In this document: positions 11,017 through 23,436 of the stretch, piece by piece
How the letters are laid out: the number at the start of each line of letters is the position of its first letter
Numbering within the stretch: position 1 is the first letter of the stretch
NCBI GenBank assembly: GCA_030762895.1
Contig: CM061062.1
Coordinates: 139,917,104 to 139,981,103, forward strand
Source of the DNA: Sophora flavescens
Taxonomy: Eukaryota > Streptophyta > Magnoliopsida > Fabales > Fabaceae
Length of the DNA stretch: 64,000 bases
Direction of reading: 5' to 3'
Program-made: the position numbers and the translations under genes
Notes under the pieces: generated by a model
The model's database searches: none
Seen by the model: the letters and a program-made list of their open reading frames with translations, nothing else
Told to the model about the DNA's origin: nothing

Positions 11017-12900
11017 ACATCACGGAATCATATACGCAGTTAAATCATGCATATTCGCAATATATCGTTGTTATATCAAAGGGCATCAAACCCGCACAGC
11101 CAATCTTTCGAAAAGATGCATGGCACTTCAATATCGAGGCTCTAACTTAATCTCATGAGATCACAACACCATATCATCACTGGAGAAGTTAGAGTTGGTC
11201 AAGCTCTAGCCCACCTGGCAGTTACCCCTTACCCTCATGCATTAAGGTCTCGGGATCGGCAACGCGTCACTGTGCCTCTTCACTCGGTTTGCATGGACAG
11301 ACTCCCGAGATACCATCTTTGTATCTGATTTAATCATCAATAGCACGTGTGCTTGGGGAAATGCACATGATAAAATATTTTATTGAAAGGATTTTCTTTG
11401 TGTTCATTCTTTTCACTGTCGTTGCTCAAAGCTAACGACTTAATCATCATTTCCCCATCACTTGAGAACTCAGAAACATAGGACTCATAGTCCGAATGCT
11501 CAATCACAATGCCCAAGACCGTGGCCGCAGTCAAGGGTTGTGGTCGTAGAAAACAACCTTCACCTTTAATCATAATCATCACACGCGGTCAGAAGACACA
11601 GTCCAACACAACGTGATTAGGACCCAAGTCCCTAATATCATAACCAGGGCTCGTAGTCCCGGTTAACACGATCCAAGATCACGTGCACATCATCGAATAC
11701 TAGAGGCGACGTCTCGCGTACTAGATTCGCTTTCATAAGTACTTATTTTTCGTTCAGTGAAAAACAAATCCAAAACCGAATCCTCGATAACCTATCCAGG
11801 TTATCGGAAAGTTTCTAAAATGTTTAGGAAAAACCTTTTCTTTGGAAATCCTTTATAAAGCATCTTTGAAATTCTTTTATCTTTGAAATATTTCCCCAAT
11901 AGGATATTGCCAAATAATCTTGAAAGTTTCCACTTGAAAGCACATAGTTCGAAAAGGATTTTCCTCTTGAATATAATAGTACACCAAAATCATTTCAACA
12001 TTCAAAACAAGTACTTTAAGTTTAAAGAGCTTTTGGAAAAGAACACCAATCCCTCCATATTCAAAGCTTATTAAGGTTTTTAATCCTTATTATGGTTGAG
12101 CACAGGACGCACGTGCCGGCTTAGCAAACTTTCAATCAACAACAGTGTATATCATAAGTATAATGGCAATCTCACAGTTGAAAGCATTTCATCACATGTA
12201 TGCATTTTATCATTTAGAACAAGTACAGTTCAATCATCAGATAATAGCACAACAGTTTAAGTACATAAAATAATCAAGTAAGCTCAATCATCATATAAGT
12301 ATCCAGTTAAACACCTACACACATGCATACAGTCATTGAATATCTTTAGGAAATCCCCTCTTACCTTAAGAAGGTAAAAGAATGTGAGAAAATAAACGGT
12401 TTCGCGGACGTTCTTCAAGGTTGGTTTAGGATGCAAGTCTAGGTTTCAAGACACAAGGTTCAAGGATTAGAACTCAATCAAGAACTTGGGGCTAGAAGTT
12501 TCCAAAACATACGCAACTTAGGGATTTATGATCCGCAAGTGCTAAGAGTTTAAAACATGATTACTTAAAACAAAGTTGAACAAAAATCCCACCAAGTTAC
12601 ACCTTGATGGAGATTCGGCCTTGATCAATAAAATAGGCTAGGAACATTTAAAATTTCCAATCTCTTTGGTTTAGCATCCATTAATAGTAAGGAGCTCAAA
12701 ACCATGATCACTTTGGATAAATGAAAAACGAAACACCCTAGGTCCATAACCTTTAAGGTTCGGCCATCCTTGGGTTTTTATGATAAAAATCTTTAAATTC
12801 TTCCAATCTCTTAGACCTTTTAGCATCCAAAAACTTATGGAGCTTGAGTCTTTGATCATCTTGGAAACACCATATGATTATAAATAATTAAAGTATAATA

Positions 12901-13230
12901 TCATAAAGTAAATGGCATAATGTAAATGACATAAAGTAAATGGCTTAAAGTAAATGGCACAAATATAAATGGCATAAAAGTAAATGACATAATGTAAATG
13001 ACATAAAGTAAATAGCATAAATATAAATGGCATAAATTAAATGACATAATGGAAATGACATAAAGTAAATAGCATAAATATAAATGGCATAAAGTAAATG
13101 ACATAATGGAAATGACATAAAGTAAATGACTTAAAGTAAATGGCATAAATATAGATGGCATAAAGTAAATGACTTAAAGTAAATAGCATAAACATAAATG
13201 ACATAAAAGTAAATGACATAAAGTAGAGTA
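12901..13230. repeat. 14-15-bp minisatellite in the B LTR
   Basis: About 22 head-to-tail copies of variants of CATAAAGTAAATGG and CATAAATATAAATGG. The array is reproduced in the other LTR at 21909-22236 with one visible difference. It sits inside a larger series of about 70-bp imperfect repeats (12650-12870, 13240-13390). Confidence 0.92.
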
Positions 13231-13822
13231 AAAATCTTTAAACTTTTCAATCACTTTAGACATAGCATCCTTTAACATAAAGGAGCCTTGGTCATGATCA
13301 TTTTGGGAAACAAAATCTTGAAACTTTCCAATCACTTTAGACATAGCATCCTTTAACATAAAGGAGCCTTGGTCAATGATCATTTTGGAAAAATAACTCT
13401 TTAAATACAAACTCACACTTGTAAAAGTTGAAACAAAATCCATCAAAACCATAGGTATGGTTCGGCCTCATTAAGAAGTAGAGGTTAGGAATCTTTGTTT
13501 TACACAACCTTTTAGTATGTTAAACTACAAGTAAATACAAGGCCATAGAAATTGGTTTCAACTCAAAAGGAGTTTTCTACCATTTTTGAGAGATTTTTGA
13601 AGATAAAGCTCATAAATGACATGAAGAAGAAACTTTAGAAAAAGATGGAGTTTTTAAAGAAAAGAATACATGAGAGTATTACCCTAAACAAGAGGAACAA
13701 CTTTAATGAACAACACTTGGTGAAAAGAAGAGTAAAAACAAGAGCTTTGGAAGCTTGAAGTGAAAAGATGAAAGCTTAAGATGAAGTAGAAGAAGAAAGT
13801 GTTTAAGTGAGTTTGATAAGTG

Positions 13823-13834
13823 CTATTTATAGAG
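13823..13834 (-). promoter_or_regulatory. TATA box in the B 3' LTR
   Basis: The minus strand reads CTCTATAAATAGCA, about 600 bp inside the LTR start. The identical site in the 5' LTR at 22831-22842 would drive the element. Confidence 0.65.
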
Positions 13835-14432
13835 GGATGGGAGGAAGTGCACGGCCTTGAAGGGGAAGGAAGGAGAAGGAAGTTGAGTTTCTTGAAGAAT
13901 GGATTAAGAGTTAATGTGATGTGATGTGATTGGAGAGAGAAAGTGAAAAGTAAGATTATGAAGTGTAAGTAGGATTTTCTTTTCCATTAGGCATGTCATA
14001 ACATTAAATGAGATTCCCATCAAGTCTTTTCTCCTTCTTTAGGGTTCATTTAACTGTGTAAATACGTAACCTAGTTGCACATCCGATCGTATTTTCCCAA
14101 GGTTTTGCCCTGATAAAATATTATATTTTATTCCGGACAACAAAATTTCGAGAATTTACCCATCCACATAAAACATCATAAAAACACTAATTGTCTCGTT
14201 CACGAATTAAAATTTTGTTTCCGGCTCAAGTGAACTTGTACCTGAGTAGTGAGAACTCGACTCGGTTTTTTGTCCAATTTTCGACTGAAAATTTTATTGG
14301 GGCTTCATATGGTAAAACAACACAAGAAAATGATTTTATTTTAAATAAAATCACCTTCTGGATTTTATCGAAAATAAATACATCAAAGCATTATTTACCG
14401 ATAAAGAAGTATATGAAAAACAGGGTGTTACA

Positions 14433-14471
14433 ACTCTACCCCTCTAAAAAGAATTTCGTCCTCGAAATTTC
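14433..14471 (-). other. Polypurine tract of B with upstream hairpin
   Basis: The minus strand ends in AGAGGGGTAGAGT flush with the LTR, the plus-strand primer tract. Just before it, arms CGAAATTTC and (G)AATTTCG surround AGGA (14451-14470), a small inverted repeat also seen in weaker form in A and C. Confidence 0.75.
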
Positions 14472-14758
14472 GTACCTTGAAATAACTCGAGTACTGCAAC
14501 TTCATCTTGTCCTCAGCCTCCCACGTTGCTTCTCCGGTTGTCTCATTCCAGATGACTTTGACCAAAGGAATTTGTTTACCTCTGAGCTGCTTTGTCATCC
14601 TATCCACGATTCGTGTCGGCGAAGTCACAAAAGACAGGTTCTCTTTTAATTGTACTTTATCAGGCTTTATGATATGTGATGGATCAGGAATGTATTTTCT
14701 CAACTGAGAGACATGAAAAACATCATGGATATTGGAAAGAAAGGGTGGTAAAGATATT
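14472..14758 (-). pseudogene. B pol C-terminus: chromodomain
   Basis: The frame from about 14703 downward encodes YIPDPSHII, LRGKQIPLVKVIW and GEATWEAEDKM, matching the chromodomain fused to integrase in chromoviruses, which steers integration to heterochromatin. A frameshift near 14755 separates it from the integrase frame. It stops just before the PPT. The family is clear; the copy is disrupted. Confidence 0.85.
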
Positions 14759-16372
14759 TTATAAGCTCTTTGGACCTACACGACGAAGAATTTGGTAGGG
14801 TCCAATGAACTTGGGCGTAAGCTTTCTGGACTTTAGTACTCTGCCAATCCCAGTCGTTGGAGTGACTCTCAAGAATACATGTTCGCCTTCCTCAAACTCT
14901 AGAGGTCGTCGTCTCTTGTCCGCGTAGCTCTTTTGTCGGCTCTGAGTTGCCCTCATTTTCTCCTGGATCATCTTCACCTTTTCCGTTGTTTGTTGCACGA
15001 AGTCTGGACCTAATAGCAAACTTTCACCATCCTGGTACCAACACAAAGGCGTTCGACATCGTCGACCGTACAGGGCCTCGTAAGGTGCCATTCCAATGCT
15101 TGAATGGAAGCTATTATTGTAGGTAAATTCTATCAACGGTAGGGACTCATCCCAACTTCCGACATCATCCAAAACACAAGCTCTCAGCAAATCCTCGAGT
15201 GACTGGATTGTTCTTTCCGATTGCCCATCCGTCTGTGGATGATATGCGGAACTCAATCTGAGTTTCGTTCCAAGTGATTCTTGCAAACTCTGCCAAAACC
15301 TTGATGTAAATCGCGGGTCTCGGTCGGAGACAATGCTTGAAGGCACACCATGCAGCCTAACAATCTCTCCGATGTACAGTTGGGTTAACTTCTCCATAGA
15401 GTACCTCATATTGATTGGCAAAAAGTGAGCTGACTTAGTCAGTCGGTCCACTATTACCCATATAGCCTCGTGCCCCTTCTTAGTCCTTGGTAAACTGGTC
15501 ACGAAATCCATTGAGATTCCATCCCATTTCCATTCTGGAATATCTAAGGACTGTAACATCCCTGCTGGTCTCTGGTGTTCCACTTTGGCTTTTTGACATA
15601 TCAGACAAGAAGCGACGTACTCCATTACATCTCTCTTCATTCTATACCACCAATATAATTTCTTAAGATCTTGATACATCTTGGTGGCCCCTGGGTGCAT
15701 ACTCAACCTACTCTTGTGAGCCTCTTCTAAAATCAGCTTTCTTAGCTCAGCATCATCAGGTACACAGATTCTCTCGCCAAACCTCAAAATTCCATCTGTT
15801 CCTTCTCTAAATTTTGACAGAGCTCCTTGGCGTACCAAGTCTCTTTCTGTCTGTAGATACTGATCAGTCTCTTGCTTTTCCTTTATCTGCTCCATTAGTC
15901 CATTTGACACGGTGATCCTGTTCAGACACAATTTTCCCGGTGTACTTTCCACTAACAAACTTAGATCTCGGAATTTTTCCAGCAGTTCATGTTCTTTGAC
16001 CATCATCGCTGATGCGTGAATTGTCTTTCTGCTCAAAGCATCAGCCACTACATTCGCCTTTCCAGGGTGATACTGTAGTTGAAAATCATAATCCTTCAGA
16101 ATTCTAACCAACGCCTCTCGACGCATATTCAAGTCCTTCTGATTAAACAGGTACTTCAAGCTTTTATGGTCACTGAACACATTAAAAGTAGCTCCATACA
16201 AGTAATGTCTCCAGATCTTTAAAGCGAAGACCACAGCAGCTAGTTCTAAATCGTGCGTCGGATAGTTCCTCTCATGAATCTTCAATCGCCTCAAGCATAA
16301 GCCACCACTTTCCGATTTTGCATCAAGATACACAGCCCAAACCCTGATGCGAAGCATCACAGTAAACTTCAA
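14759..16372 (-). pseudogene. B pol: RNase H (most) and integrase, 537-codon open frame
   Basis: This is the longest open frame of element B. It begins inside RNase H: THDLELAAVVFALKIWRHYL carries the catalytic Glu and FSDHKSLKYLF the next Asp, while the first Asp lies upstream in another frame. Then come the H2C2 zinc region (HPG ... CLICQKAKVEHQ) and the integrase core with all three catalytic acids: SMDFVTSLP, SDRDPRF and QSERTIQ. The GPY/F-like tail (LTPKFIGPYQIL) precedes a frameshift into the chromodomain. Integrase joins element DNA to host DNA in the nucleus. The integrase core is undamaged. Confidence 0.93.
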
Positions 16373-16713
16373 AAGATTCCTTGGGATCGGGTAGGATCAA
16401 TATCGGTGAGGTGGTCAATCTCCTTTTTAGTTCTTGGAAGCTTTTCTCACAGGCTTCGGTCCACACGAACGTTTGGTCCTTACGCGTCAACTGAGTGAGA
16501 GGTCCTACAATCTTGGAAAATCCTTCAATGAATCTCCAGTGTAGCCACCAAACCTACAAAACTACGGATTTCCGTTGCCGTTGTTGGCCTTTCCCATTCC
16601 AAAACAGCCTCGACCTTCGTTGGATCCACAGCGATTCCTTCGCGGGATATTACGTGCCCCAAGAATTGAACTTGCTCCAACCAAAATTCACACTTCTCTG
16701 GTTTCGCATAGAG
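16373..16713 (-). pseudogene. B pol: RT thumb/connection, frameshifted
   Basis: No long frame is open here, but successive frames carry CEFWLEQVQFLGHVIS, VDPTKVEAVLEWERPTT, FIEGFSKIVGPLTQLTRKDQ and YCDASHQGLGC. These are the RT C-terminal part and the start of RNase H. At least two small indels separate them from the flanking frames. Confidence 0.8.
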
Positions 16714-17154
16714 TCATGTTTCTCTCGGGATCTCAAGAACAATGCTAAGATGCTCAAGATGGGTCTCCTTGTCCGGAGAATAGATCAGTATGTCATCAAT
16801 GAAGACGACTACGAACTGATCCAAAAAGGGACGAAAGATCCTATTCATATAGTCCATGAATATAGCAGGTGCATTCGTCACTCCAAATGGCATCACCAAA
16901 TACTCATAATGCCCATAGCGTGTTCGAAACGCTGTCTTAGGAACATCTTCAGCTTTTACTCGTATCTCGGTGGTATCCTCGACCGCAGATCGATCTTTGA
17001 AAATACTTGCCGCTCCACGTAATCGATCCATAAGATCATCGATCCTTGGAAGAGGATATCTATTTTTAATCGTGACTTTGTTTAGTCGACGAAAGTCCAC
17101 GCACGCCCAGCGCTTCCATCCTTCTTCCTTACTAGTAGAACCGGAGCTCCCCAC
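16714..17154 (-). pseudogene. B pol: reverse transcriptase palm
   Basis: RT core motifs are DFRRLNKVTIKNRYPLPRID, AFRTRYGHYEYLVMPFGVTN and the active-site FIDDILIYS with both Asp residues. The stretch around IFKDRSAVEDTTEIRVKAED departs from the usual SKIDLRSGYHQIR, which shows two compensating indels and loss of the first catalytic Asp region. The frame ends early at LEIPRET. It overlaps the protease/RT frame at 17082-17154 because of a frameshift. Confidence 0.9.
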
Positions 17155-17735
17155 GGTGACACACTAGGTCGTATAAACTCCTTCCTTATCAGCTCCTCAA
17201 GTTGGTCCTTCAAGGTTTCTAATTCTGATGGCGACATACGATATGGCGCCATAGATATTGGTCCGGTGCCTGGAGTCAGATCAATCGCGAACTCGATCTC
17301 CCGAACAGGTGGCAATCCAGGTACATCCTCAGGAAAAACCTCCGGAAACTCTCGAACGACAGGTATGGAATCCAAGTCATACTCGCCTTCGACGTCCAAG
17401 GAAAACAGTAACATGTAACCTTGAGCTCCTTCTTTCAAAGAAGCCCTTACCTGACTAGCAGATAAAAATCCAGAAATCTCCTCCCTAAAGATTAAGGTTT
17501 TATGAGCACAATCTATTAGGATATGGTTGGAAGATAACCAATCCATGCCTAAAATTACATCCAAATGTACTAAAGGCAAACAGATCAAGTCTACAAGAAA
17601 ATGTCTATTCTGAACAATGATAGGACAGTTTAAGCAAACCGAATTAACGGTCACAGGTTCAGCAGTTGGGGTAGAAACAATCAGATTATATGGTAAGGAA
17701 GAAACAGGCAAATTTAGAATTTTCACACGATCCAT
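17082..17735 (-). pseudogene. B pol: aspartic protease end and RT N-terminus
   Basis: After the protease active-site region come LVDLICLPLVHLDVILGMDW (the ILGMDWL flap and helix typical of chromoviral proteases) and then the linker FPEVFPEDVPGLPPVREIEF leading into RT (YRMSPSELETLKDQL, EFIRPSVSPWGAPVLLVRKK). The catalytic Asp motif lies just upstream, near 17745-17770, in another frame. Protease cuts the gag-pol polyprotein. Confidence 0.9.
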
Positions 17736-17773
17736 CGAGATAAAAGAATGAGTTGCGCCTGAATCGAAAAAAG

Positions 17774-18904
17774 TACAATCAAAAGATTACCAAAGAATGT
17801 CACACTTACCTTGCACGAGATCATCGGAGTTTGATGCCTCAAAGACCACTCATGGTATACACTCTTCCCTTAACGGTTGGCTTGTTCATCCTAGTATGGT
17901 TGACATGATGCTCTCTCTTGGGTGCATGACACACCTTCGCCAAGTGTCCCACAAGGCCACAGTTGTTACACTTGTGATCCTTCTTTGGACAAGTATTTGC
18001 CATGTGGCTCGGATCTCCACACCTGTAACATCTCCTCTCTTGGCCTTGTTCGTTGTTTCTCTGGCCTCCACTTCCGGTCCCTGAAACATTGGGACGAGCC
18101 TGCGGTTTCTGGTTGTAGCTAGACGCCCGTGTACTGGCTTCCTCTCGGTTCTCGCTTCGGCCTTGACTCGGCTCTTAGGACGAACAGGTCCTCCTGCGCT
18201 TCCCTTGTTATCCCTTCCTCTCGCGCATCATCTCAACTTTCCCAAGCACTTCTCCACCAGTGCTTGGAAGTTCCCGATCTCCAATGGCAATACTGATTCC
18301 TTAATCTCGAGCGCAAACCGGCTTCAAATTGTTCACACTTCCATTCCTCACTGGGATTGTCTTGAAAGGAACGGAAATACTTGGCAAGGGATTCAAACCT
18401 TGCCGCATACTCCCCTCATCACAGTCTCGCTGACTCAGCCTCATGAATTCCTGCTCATTCTCTCTTCTGGCACTCTGAGGAAAGTATTTTTCTAAAAACT
18501 TTCCACGAAATACTCCCCAGGTGATCGCCTGGTGCTCAGCCTCCAACAACTGCCTGGTGCCTCTCCACCAAGACTCAAGATCTCCCACTAATCGAACACG
18601 GAATAAGGTACCTTAGATTCTTCTCGAGTGTGTACTAAGTCGAAGATCTTTTCTAGCTCCTCGAATCCAAAGGTCAGCCTTAATTGGATCCACGTCTCCA
18701 TCAAATCCTGACGGATTCTCGACGTCGGAAAGCGTTCGATGCCTTCCTTCTGCCGCTTGTTCTCGCCTCTCGCTCTTGTTGGTTCTGGGCAGCAGCATTT
18801 GCTGTTTGGAGAGCTATGGCCGCAGCCACGTCGGCCAGTGCTTGGGCAGCAAAATCCATTCCTCCGTCGCCTCGTCCACCTCCACGAACACCTCTTTGGT
18901 TCAT
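17774..18904 (-). pseudogene. B gag with two zinc knuckles, frameshifted
   Basis: The likely start is the Met at 18904, 87 nt after the PBS, opening MNQRGVRGGGRGDGGMDF. An open segment at 18588-18301 (ESWWRGTRQLLEAEHQAITW, FRGKFLEKYFPQSARRENE) is the conserved gag core. Around 17929-18030 a third frame gives CYRCGDPSHMANTC and CNNCGLVGHLAKVC, two CX2CX4HX4C knuckles. Gag forms the particle and binds RNA. Several indels break it. Confidence 0.85.
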
Positions 18905-18990
18905 ACTGACCTATACCACATAAGCAGTCAGAGAAAACACAACTTTAACACAACAGACCTAAACCCAAACATTCCCGAAAGACTCGACTA

Positions 18991-19002
18991 GCTCTGATAC
19001 CA
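18991..19002 (-). other. Primer binding site of B
   Basis: The minus strand reads TGGTATCAGAGC, for initiator tRNA-Met, 5 bp from the 5' LTR end at 19008. Confidence 0.93.
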
Positions 19003-19007
19003 ACTAA

Positions 19008-22000
19008 TGTGACACCCTAAAACCTGGCATCACATGGTTACTCATTTGCGGAAAAGAAACTTATTTAAAACGCTGGTCGCCTTCGGAAATATAACCTTTG
19101 TTAGAAGGGTTACCGAAAAAGGGTACTTGTTTTTTTTTTTTTTTGTAAGCGGTAGTTAAGAAATAATGATGAACACTCAGAACATGTGAATAACCATCAA
19201 TCATATCATTAGATAGCCAACCCACCTGGGGTCTTAGGTTTCTTGGTTACACAACAGGCCTTATCGAACTGGCCAACTCACTTTGTTACAAAAACTGAAG
19301 AGGTAAGTAAAAGATTTCCATCACACTGGGACTGGGGAAAATCGGGCATAAGGATCAAAAGAAGGCTCCAGAAGCCAAGGGACCATCAGGGTAAACTCCA
19401 AAAATCAACGACAAACTTATCCGTATCTCCTGCATTCGGAGTGACCGCAGAAGCTTCCTTCAGACGAGGAACCACTTGCCGGATCGATAACTTCGCCACC
19501 ATCATCGAGGATCATGTCGTCGCCGTCGCCGATCTTGTGGGTGGTATTCTTGATCCTCTTCCTAATCATCCTCAATCTCTACGAATTCGTCGTGGTAATC
19601 CTGCTGATACTCTTCGTGATCCTCATCCTACACTAGATCTTCTTCGATTGGTGCGACCGGGTCAAAGTGCTCGTGAAGAAGTCCGGTGGCCTGCGCAGAG
19701 TGGGAGGTAGAACCATGGAGGTGGAAGTGCCACGGTCCGAGACTCGACTGTGTGGATTCTCCGTATAGGCACTCCATTTGCATTAGTCTCCGTCGTCGTG
19801 ATTGGTCCCTGGTAGGTCACAGTCGTTGCTCCTTCGTGAATGGTCCAACTCCCCGCTGCCCCAGCATGGTCGAAGACCTCATTCTTCGAACTCGTTGGTG
19901 CCAGAGGGACTTCCGGATCCATCTAAGAGTACGTGCGTTCCCGAAGCAAAGAGAAAAGAACAAGCATACATTTGTGCAAGAGTGATATACCGTCATAAGA
20001 TATATCCCACAACAACCATACACATGATACATACATCACAGAATCATATACGCAGTTAAATCATGCATATTCGCAATATATCAGTGTTATATCAAAGGGC
20101 ATCAAACCCGCACAGCCAATCTTTCGAAAAGATGCATGGCACTTCAATATCAGGCTCTAACTTAATCTCATGAGATCACAACACCATATCATCACTGGAG
20201 AAGTTAGAGTTGGTCAAGCTCTAGCCCACCTGGCGCGATTACCCCTTACCCTCATGCATTAAGGTCTCAGGACGGGCAACGTCACATGTGCCTCTTCACT
20301 CGGTTTACATGGACAGACTCCCAGATACCATCTTTGTATCTGATTTAATCATCAATAGCACGTCTGCTTGGGGAAATGCACATGATAAAATATTTTATTG
20401 AAAGGATTTCTTTGTGTTCATTCTTTTCACTGTCGTTGCTCAAAGCTAACGACTTAATCATCATTTCCCCATCACTTGAGAACTCAAACATAGGACTCAT
20501 AGTCCGAATGCTCAATCACAATGCCCAAGACCGTGGCGCAGTCAAGGGTTGTGGTCGTAGAAAACAACCTTCACCTTTAATCATAATCATCACACGCGGT
20601 CGAAGACACACTCAACACAACGTGATTAGGACCCAAGTCCCTAATATCATAACCAGGGCTCGTAGTCCCGGTTAACACTGATCCAAGATCACGTGCACAT
20701 CACTCGAATACTAGAGGCGGCGTCTCGCGTACTAGATTCGCTTTCATAAGTACTTATTTTTCGTTCGGTGAAAAACAAATCCAAAATCGAATCCTCGATA
20801 ACCTATCCAGGTTATCGGAAAGTTTCTAAAATGTTTAGGAAAAACCTTTTCTTTGGAAATCCTTTATAAAGCATCTTTGAAATTCTTTTATCTTTGAAAT
20901 ATTTCCCCATAGGATATTGCCAAATAATCTTGAAAGTTTCCACTTGAAAGCACATAGTTCGAAAAGGATTTTCCTCTTGAATATAATAGTACACCAAAAT
21001 CATTTCAACATTCAAAACAAGTACTTTAAGTTTAAAGAGCTTTTGGAAAAGAACACCAATCCCTCCATATTCAAAGCTTATTAAGGTTTTTAATCCTTAT
21101 TATGGTTGAGCACAGACGCACGTCTGGCTTAGCAAACTTTCAATCAACAACAGTGTATATCATAAGTATAATGGCAATCTCACAGTTGAAAGCATTTCAT
21201 CACATGTATGCATTTTATCATTTAGAACAAGTACAGTTCAATCATCAGATAATAGCACAACAGTTTAAGTACATAAAATAATCAAGTAAGCTCAATCATC
21301 ATATAAGTATCCAGTTAAACACCTACACACATGCATACAGTCATTGAATATCTTTAGGAAATCCCCTCTTACCTTAAGAAGGTAAAAGAATGTGAGAAAA
21401 TAAACGGTTTCGCGGACGTTCTTCAAGGTTGGTTTAGGATGCAAGTCTAGGTTTCAAGACACAAGGTTCAAGGATTAGAACTCAATCAAGAACTTGGGGC
21501 TAGAAGTTTCCAAAACATACGCAACTTAGGGATTTATGATCCGCAAGTGCTAAGAGTTTAAAACATGATTACTTAAAACAAAGTTGAACAAAAATCCCAC
21601 CAAGTTACACCTTGATGGAGATTCGGCCTTGATCAATAAAATAGGCTAGGAACATTTAAAATTTCCAATCTCTTTGGTTTAGCATCCATTAATAGTAAGG
21701 AGCTCAAAACCATGATCACTTTGGATAAATGAAAAACGAAACACCCTAGGTCCATAACCTTTAAGGTTCGGCCATCCTTGGGTTTTTATGATAAAAATCT
21801 TTAAATTCTTCCAATCTCTTAGACCTTTTAGCATCCAAAAACTTATGGAGCTTGAGTCTTTGATCATCTTGGAAACACCATATGATTATAAATAATTAAA
21901 GTATAATATCATAAAGTAAATGGCATAATGTAAATGACATAAAGTAAATGGCTTAAAGTAAATGGCACAAATATAAATGGCATAAAAGTAAATGACATAA

Positions 22001-23436
22001 TGTAAATGACATAAAGTAAATAGCATAAATATAAATGGCATAAAGTAAATGACATAATGGAAATGACATAAAGTAAATAGCATAAATATAAATGGCATAA
22101 AGTAAATGACATAATGGAAATGACATAAAGTAAATGACTTAAAGTAAATGGCATAAATATAGATGGCATAAAGTAAATGACTTAAAGTAAATAGCATAAA
22201 CATAAATGACATAAAAGTAAATGACATAAAGTAGAGTAAAAATCTTTAAACTTTTCAATCACTTTAGACATAGCATCCTTTAACATAAAGGAGCCTTGGT
22301 CATGATCATTTTGGGAAACAAAATCTTGAAACTTTCCAATCACTTTAGACATAGCATCCTTTAACATAAAGGAGCCTTGGTCAATGATCATTTTGGAAAA
22401 ATAACTCTTTAAATACAAACTCACACTTGTAAAAGTTGAAACAAAATCCATCAAAACCATAGGTATGGTTCGGCCTCATTAAGAAGTAGAGGTTAGGAAT
22501 CTTTGTTTTACACAACCTTTTAGTATGTTAAACTACAAGTAAATACAAGGCCATAGAAATTGGTTTCAACTCAAAAGGAGTTTTCTACCATTTTTGAGAG
22601 ATTTTTGAAGATAAAGCTCATAAATGACATGAAGAAGAAACTTTAGAAAAAGATGGAGTTTTTAAAGAAAAGAATACATGAGAGTATTACCCTAAACAAG
22701 AGGAACAACTTTAATGAACAACACTTGGTGAAAAGAAGAGTAAAAACAAGAGCTTTGGAAGCTTGAAGTGAAAAGATGAAAGCTTAAGATGAAGTAGAAG
22801 AAGAAAGTGTTTAAGTGAGTTTGATAAGTGCTATTTATAGAGGGATGGGAGGAAGTGCACGGCCTTGAAGGGGAAGGAAGGAGAAGGAAGTTGAGTTTCT
22901 TGAAGAATGGATTAAGAGTTAATGTGATGTGATGTGATTGGAGAGAGAAAGTGAAAAGTAAGATTATGAAGTGTAAGTAGGATTTTCTTTTCCATTAGGC
23001 ATGTCATAACATTAAATGAGATTCCCATCAAGTCTTTTCTCCTTCTTTAGGGTTCATTTAACTGTGTAAATACGTAACCGGTTGCACATCCGATCGTATT
23101 TTACGAAGGTTTTGCCCGGATAAAATATTATATTTTATTCCGGACAACAAAATTTCGAGAATTTACCCATCCACATAAAACATCATAAAAACACTAATTG
23201 TCTCGTTCACGAATTAAAATTTTGTTTCTCGGCTCGGTGAACTTGTACCGGTAGTGAGAACTCGAATAGGTTTTTGTCCAATTTTCGACTGAAAATTTTA
23301 TTGGGGCTTCATATGGTAAAACAACACAAGAAAATGATTTTATTTTAAATAAAATCACCTTCTGGATTTTATCGAAAATAAATACATCAAAGCATTATTT
23401 ACCGATAAAGAAGTATATGAAAAACAGGGTGTTACA
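19008..23436 (-). repeat. 5' LTR of element B
   Basis: This 4429-bp copy matches 9996-14432. Between about 21066 and 23075 I see almost no differences, while 19520-20720 and 23079-23275 show many, mostly small indels and clustered substitutions. TATA is at 22831-22842 and the minisatellite at 21909-22236. The acidic ORF of the other LTR is broken here. Confidence 0.93.

Larger units (their letters stand above)
9996..14432 (-). repeat. 3' LTR of element B
   Basis: This 4437-bp LTR, from TGTGACACCC to GGGTGTTACA, contains in minus-strand order: a TATA box (13823-13834), blocks of about 70 bp with the theme TCCAATCTCTTAG...TTGGAAA, a minisatellite (12901-13230), and a 203-codon acidic frame (10405-11016). 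Its start and end match the copy at 19008-23436. Confidence 0.93.
9996..23436 (-). mobile_element. Element B: complete Tekay/Del-like chromovirus (13.4 kb)
   Basis: The element starts TGTGACACCC and ends GGGTGTTACA, flanked by the perfect duplication TTCAT (9991-9995, 23437-23441). It has two LTRs of 4437 and 4429 bp and a 4575-bp internal region. On the minus strand the order is PBS, gag with zinc knuckles, protease, RT, RNase H, integrase, chromodomain, PPT, which is chromovirus order. The LTRs are nearly identical over their U3-proximal halves. All main coding domains can be recognised but lie in different frames, so this copy should not make a full polyprotein unless the indels are sequencing errors. 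It splits LTR A3. Confidence 0.95.

Noticed and set aside
12901..13219. Repetitive hydrophobic frames across the minisatellite (also 21886-22227)
   Set aside because: Translation of a 14-15-bp tandem repeat; not a plausible gene.
16495..17022. 175-codon plus-strand frame
   Set aside because: Antisense to the RT of element B.
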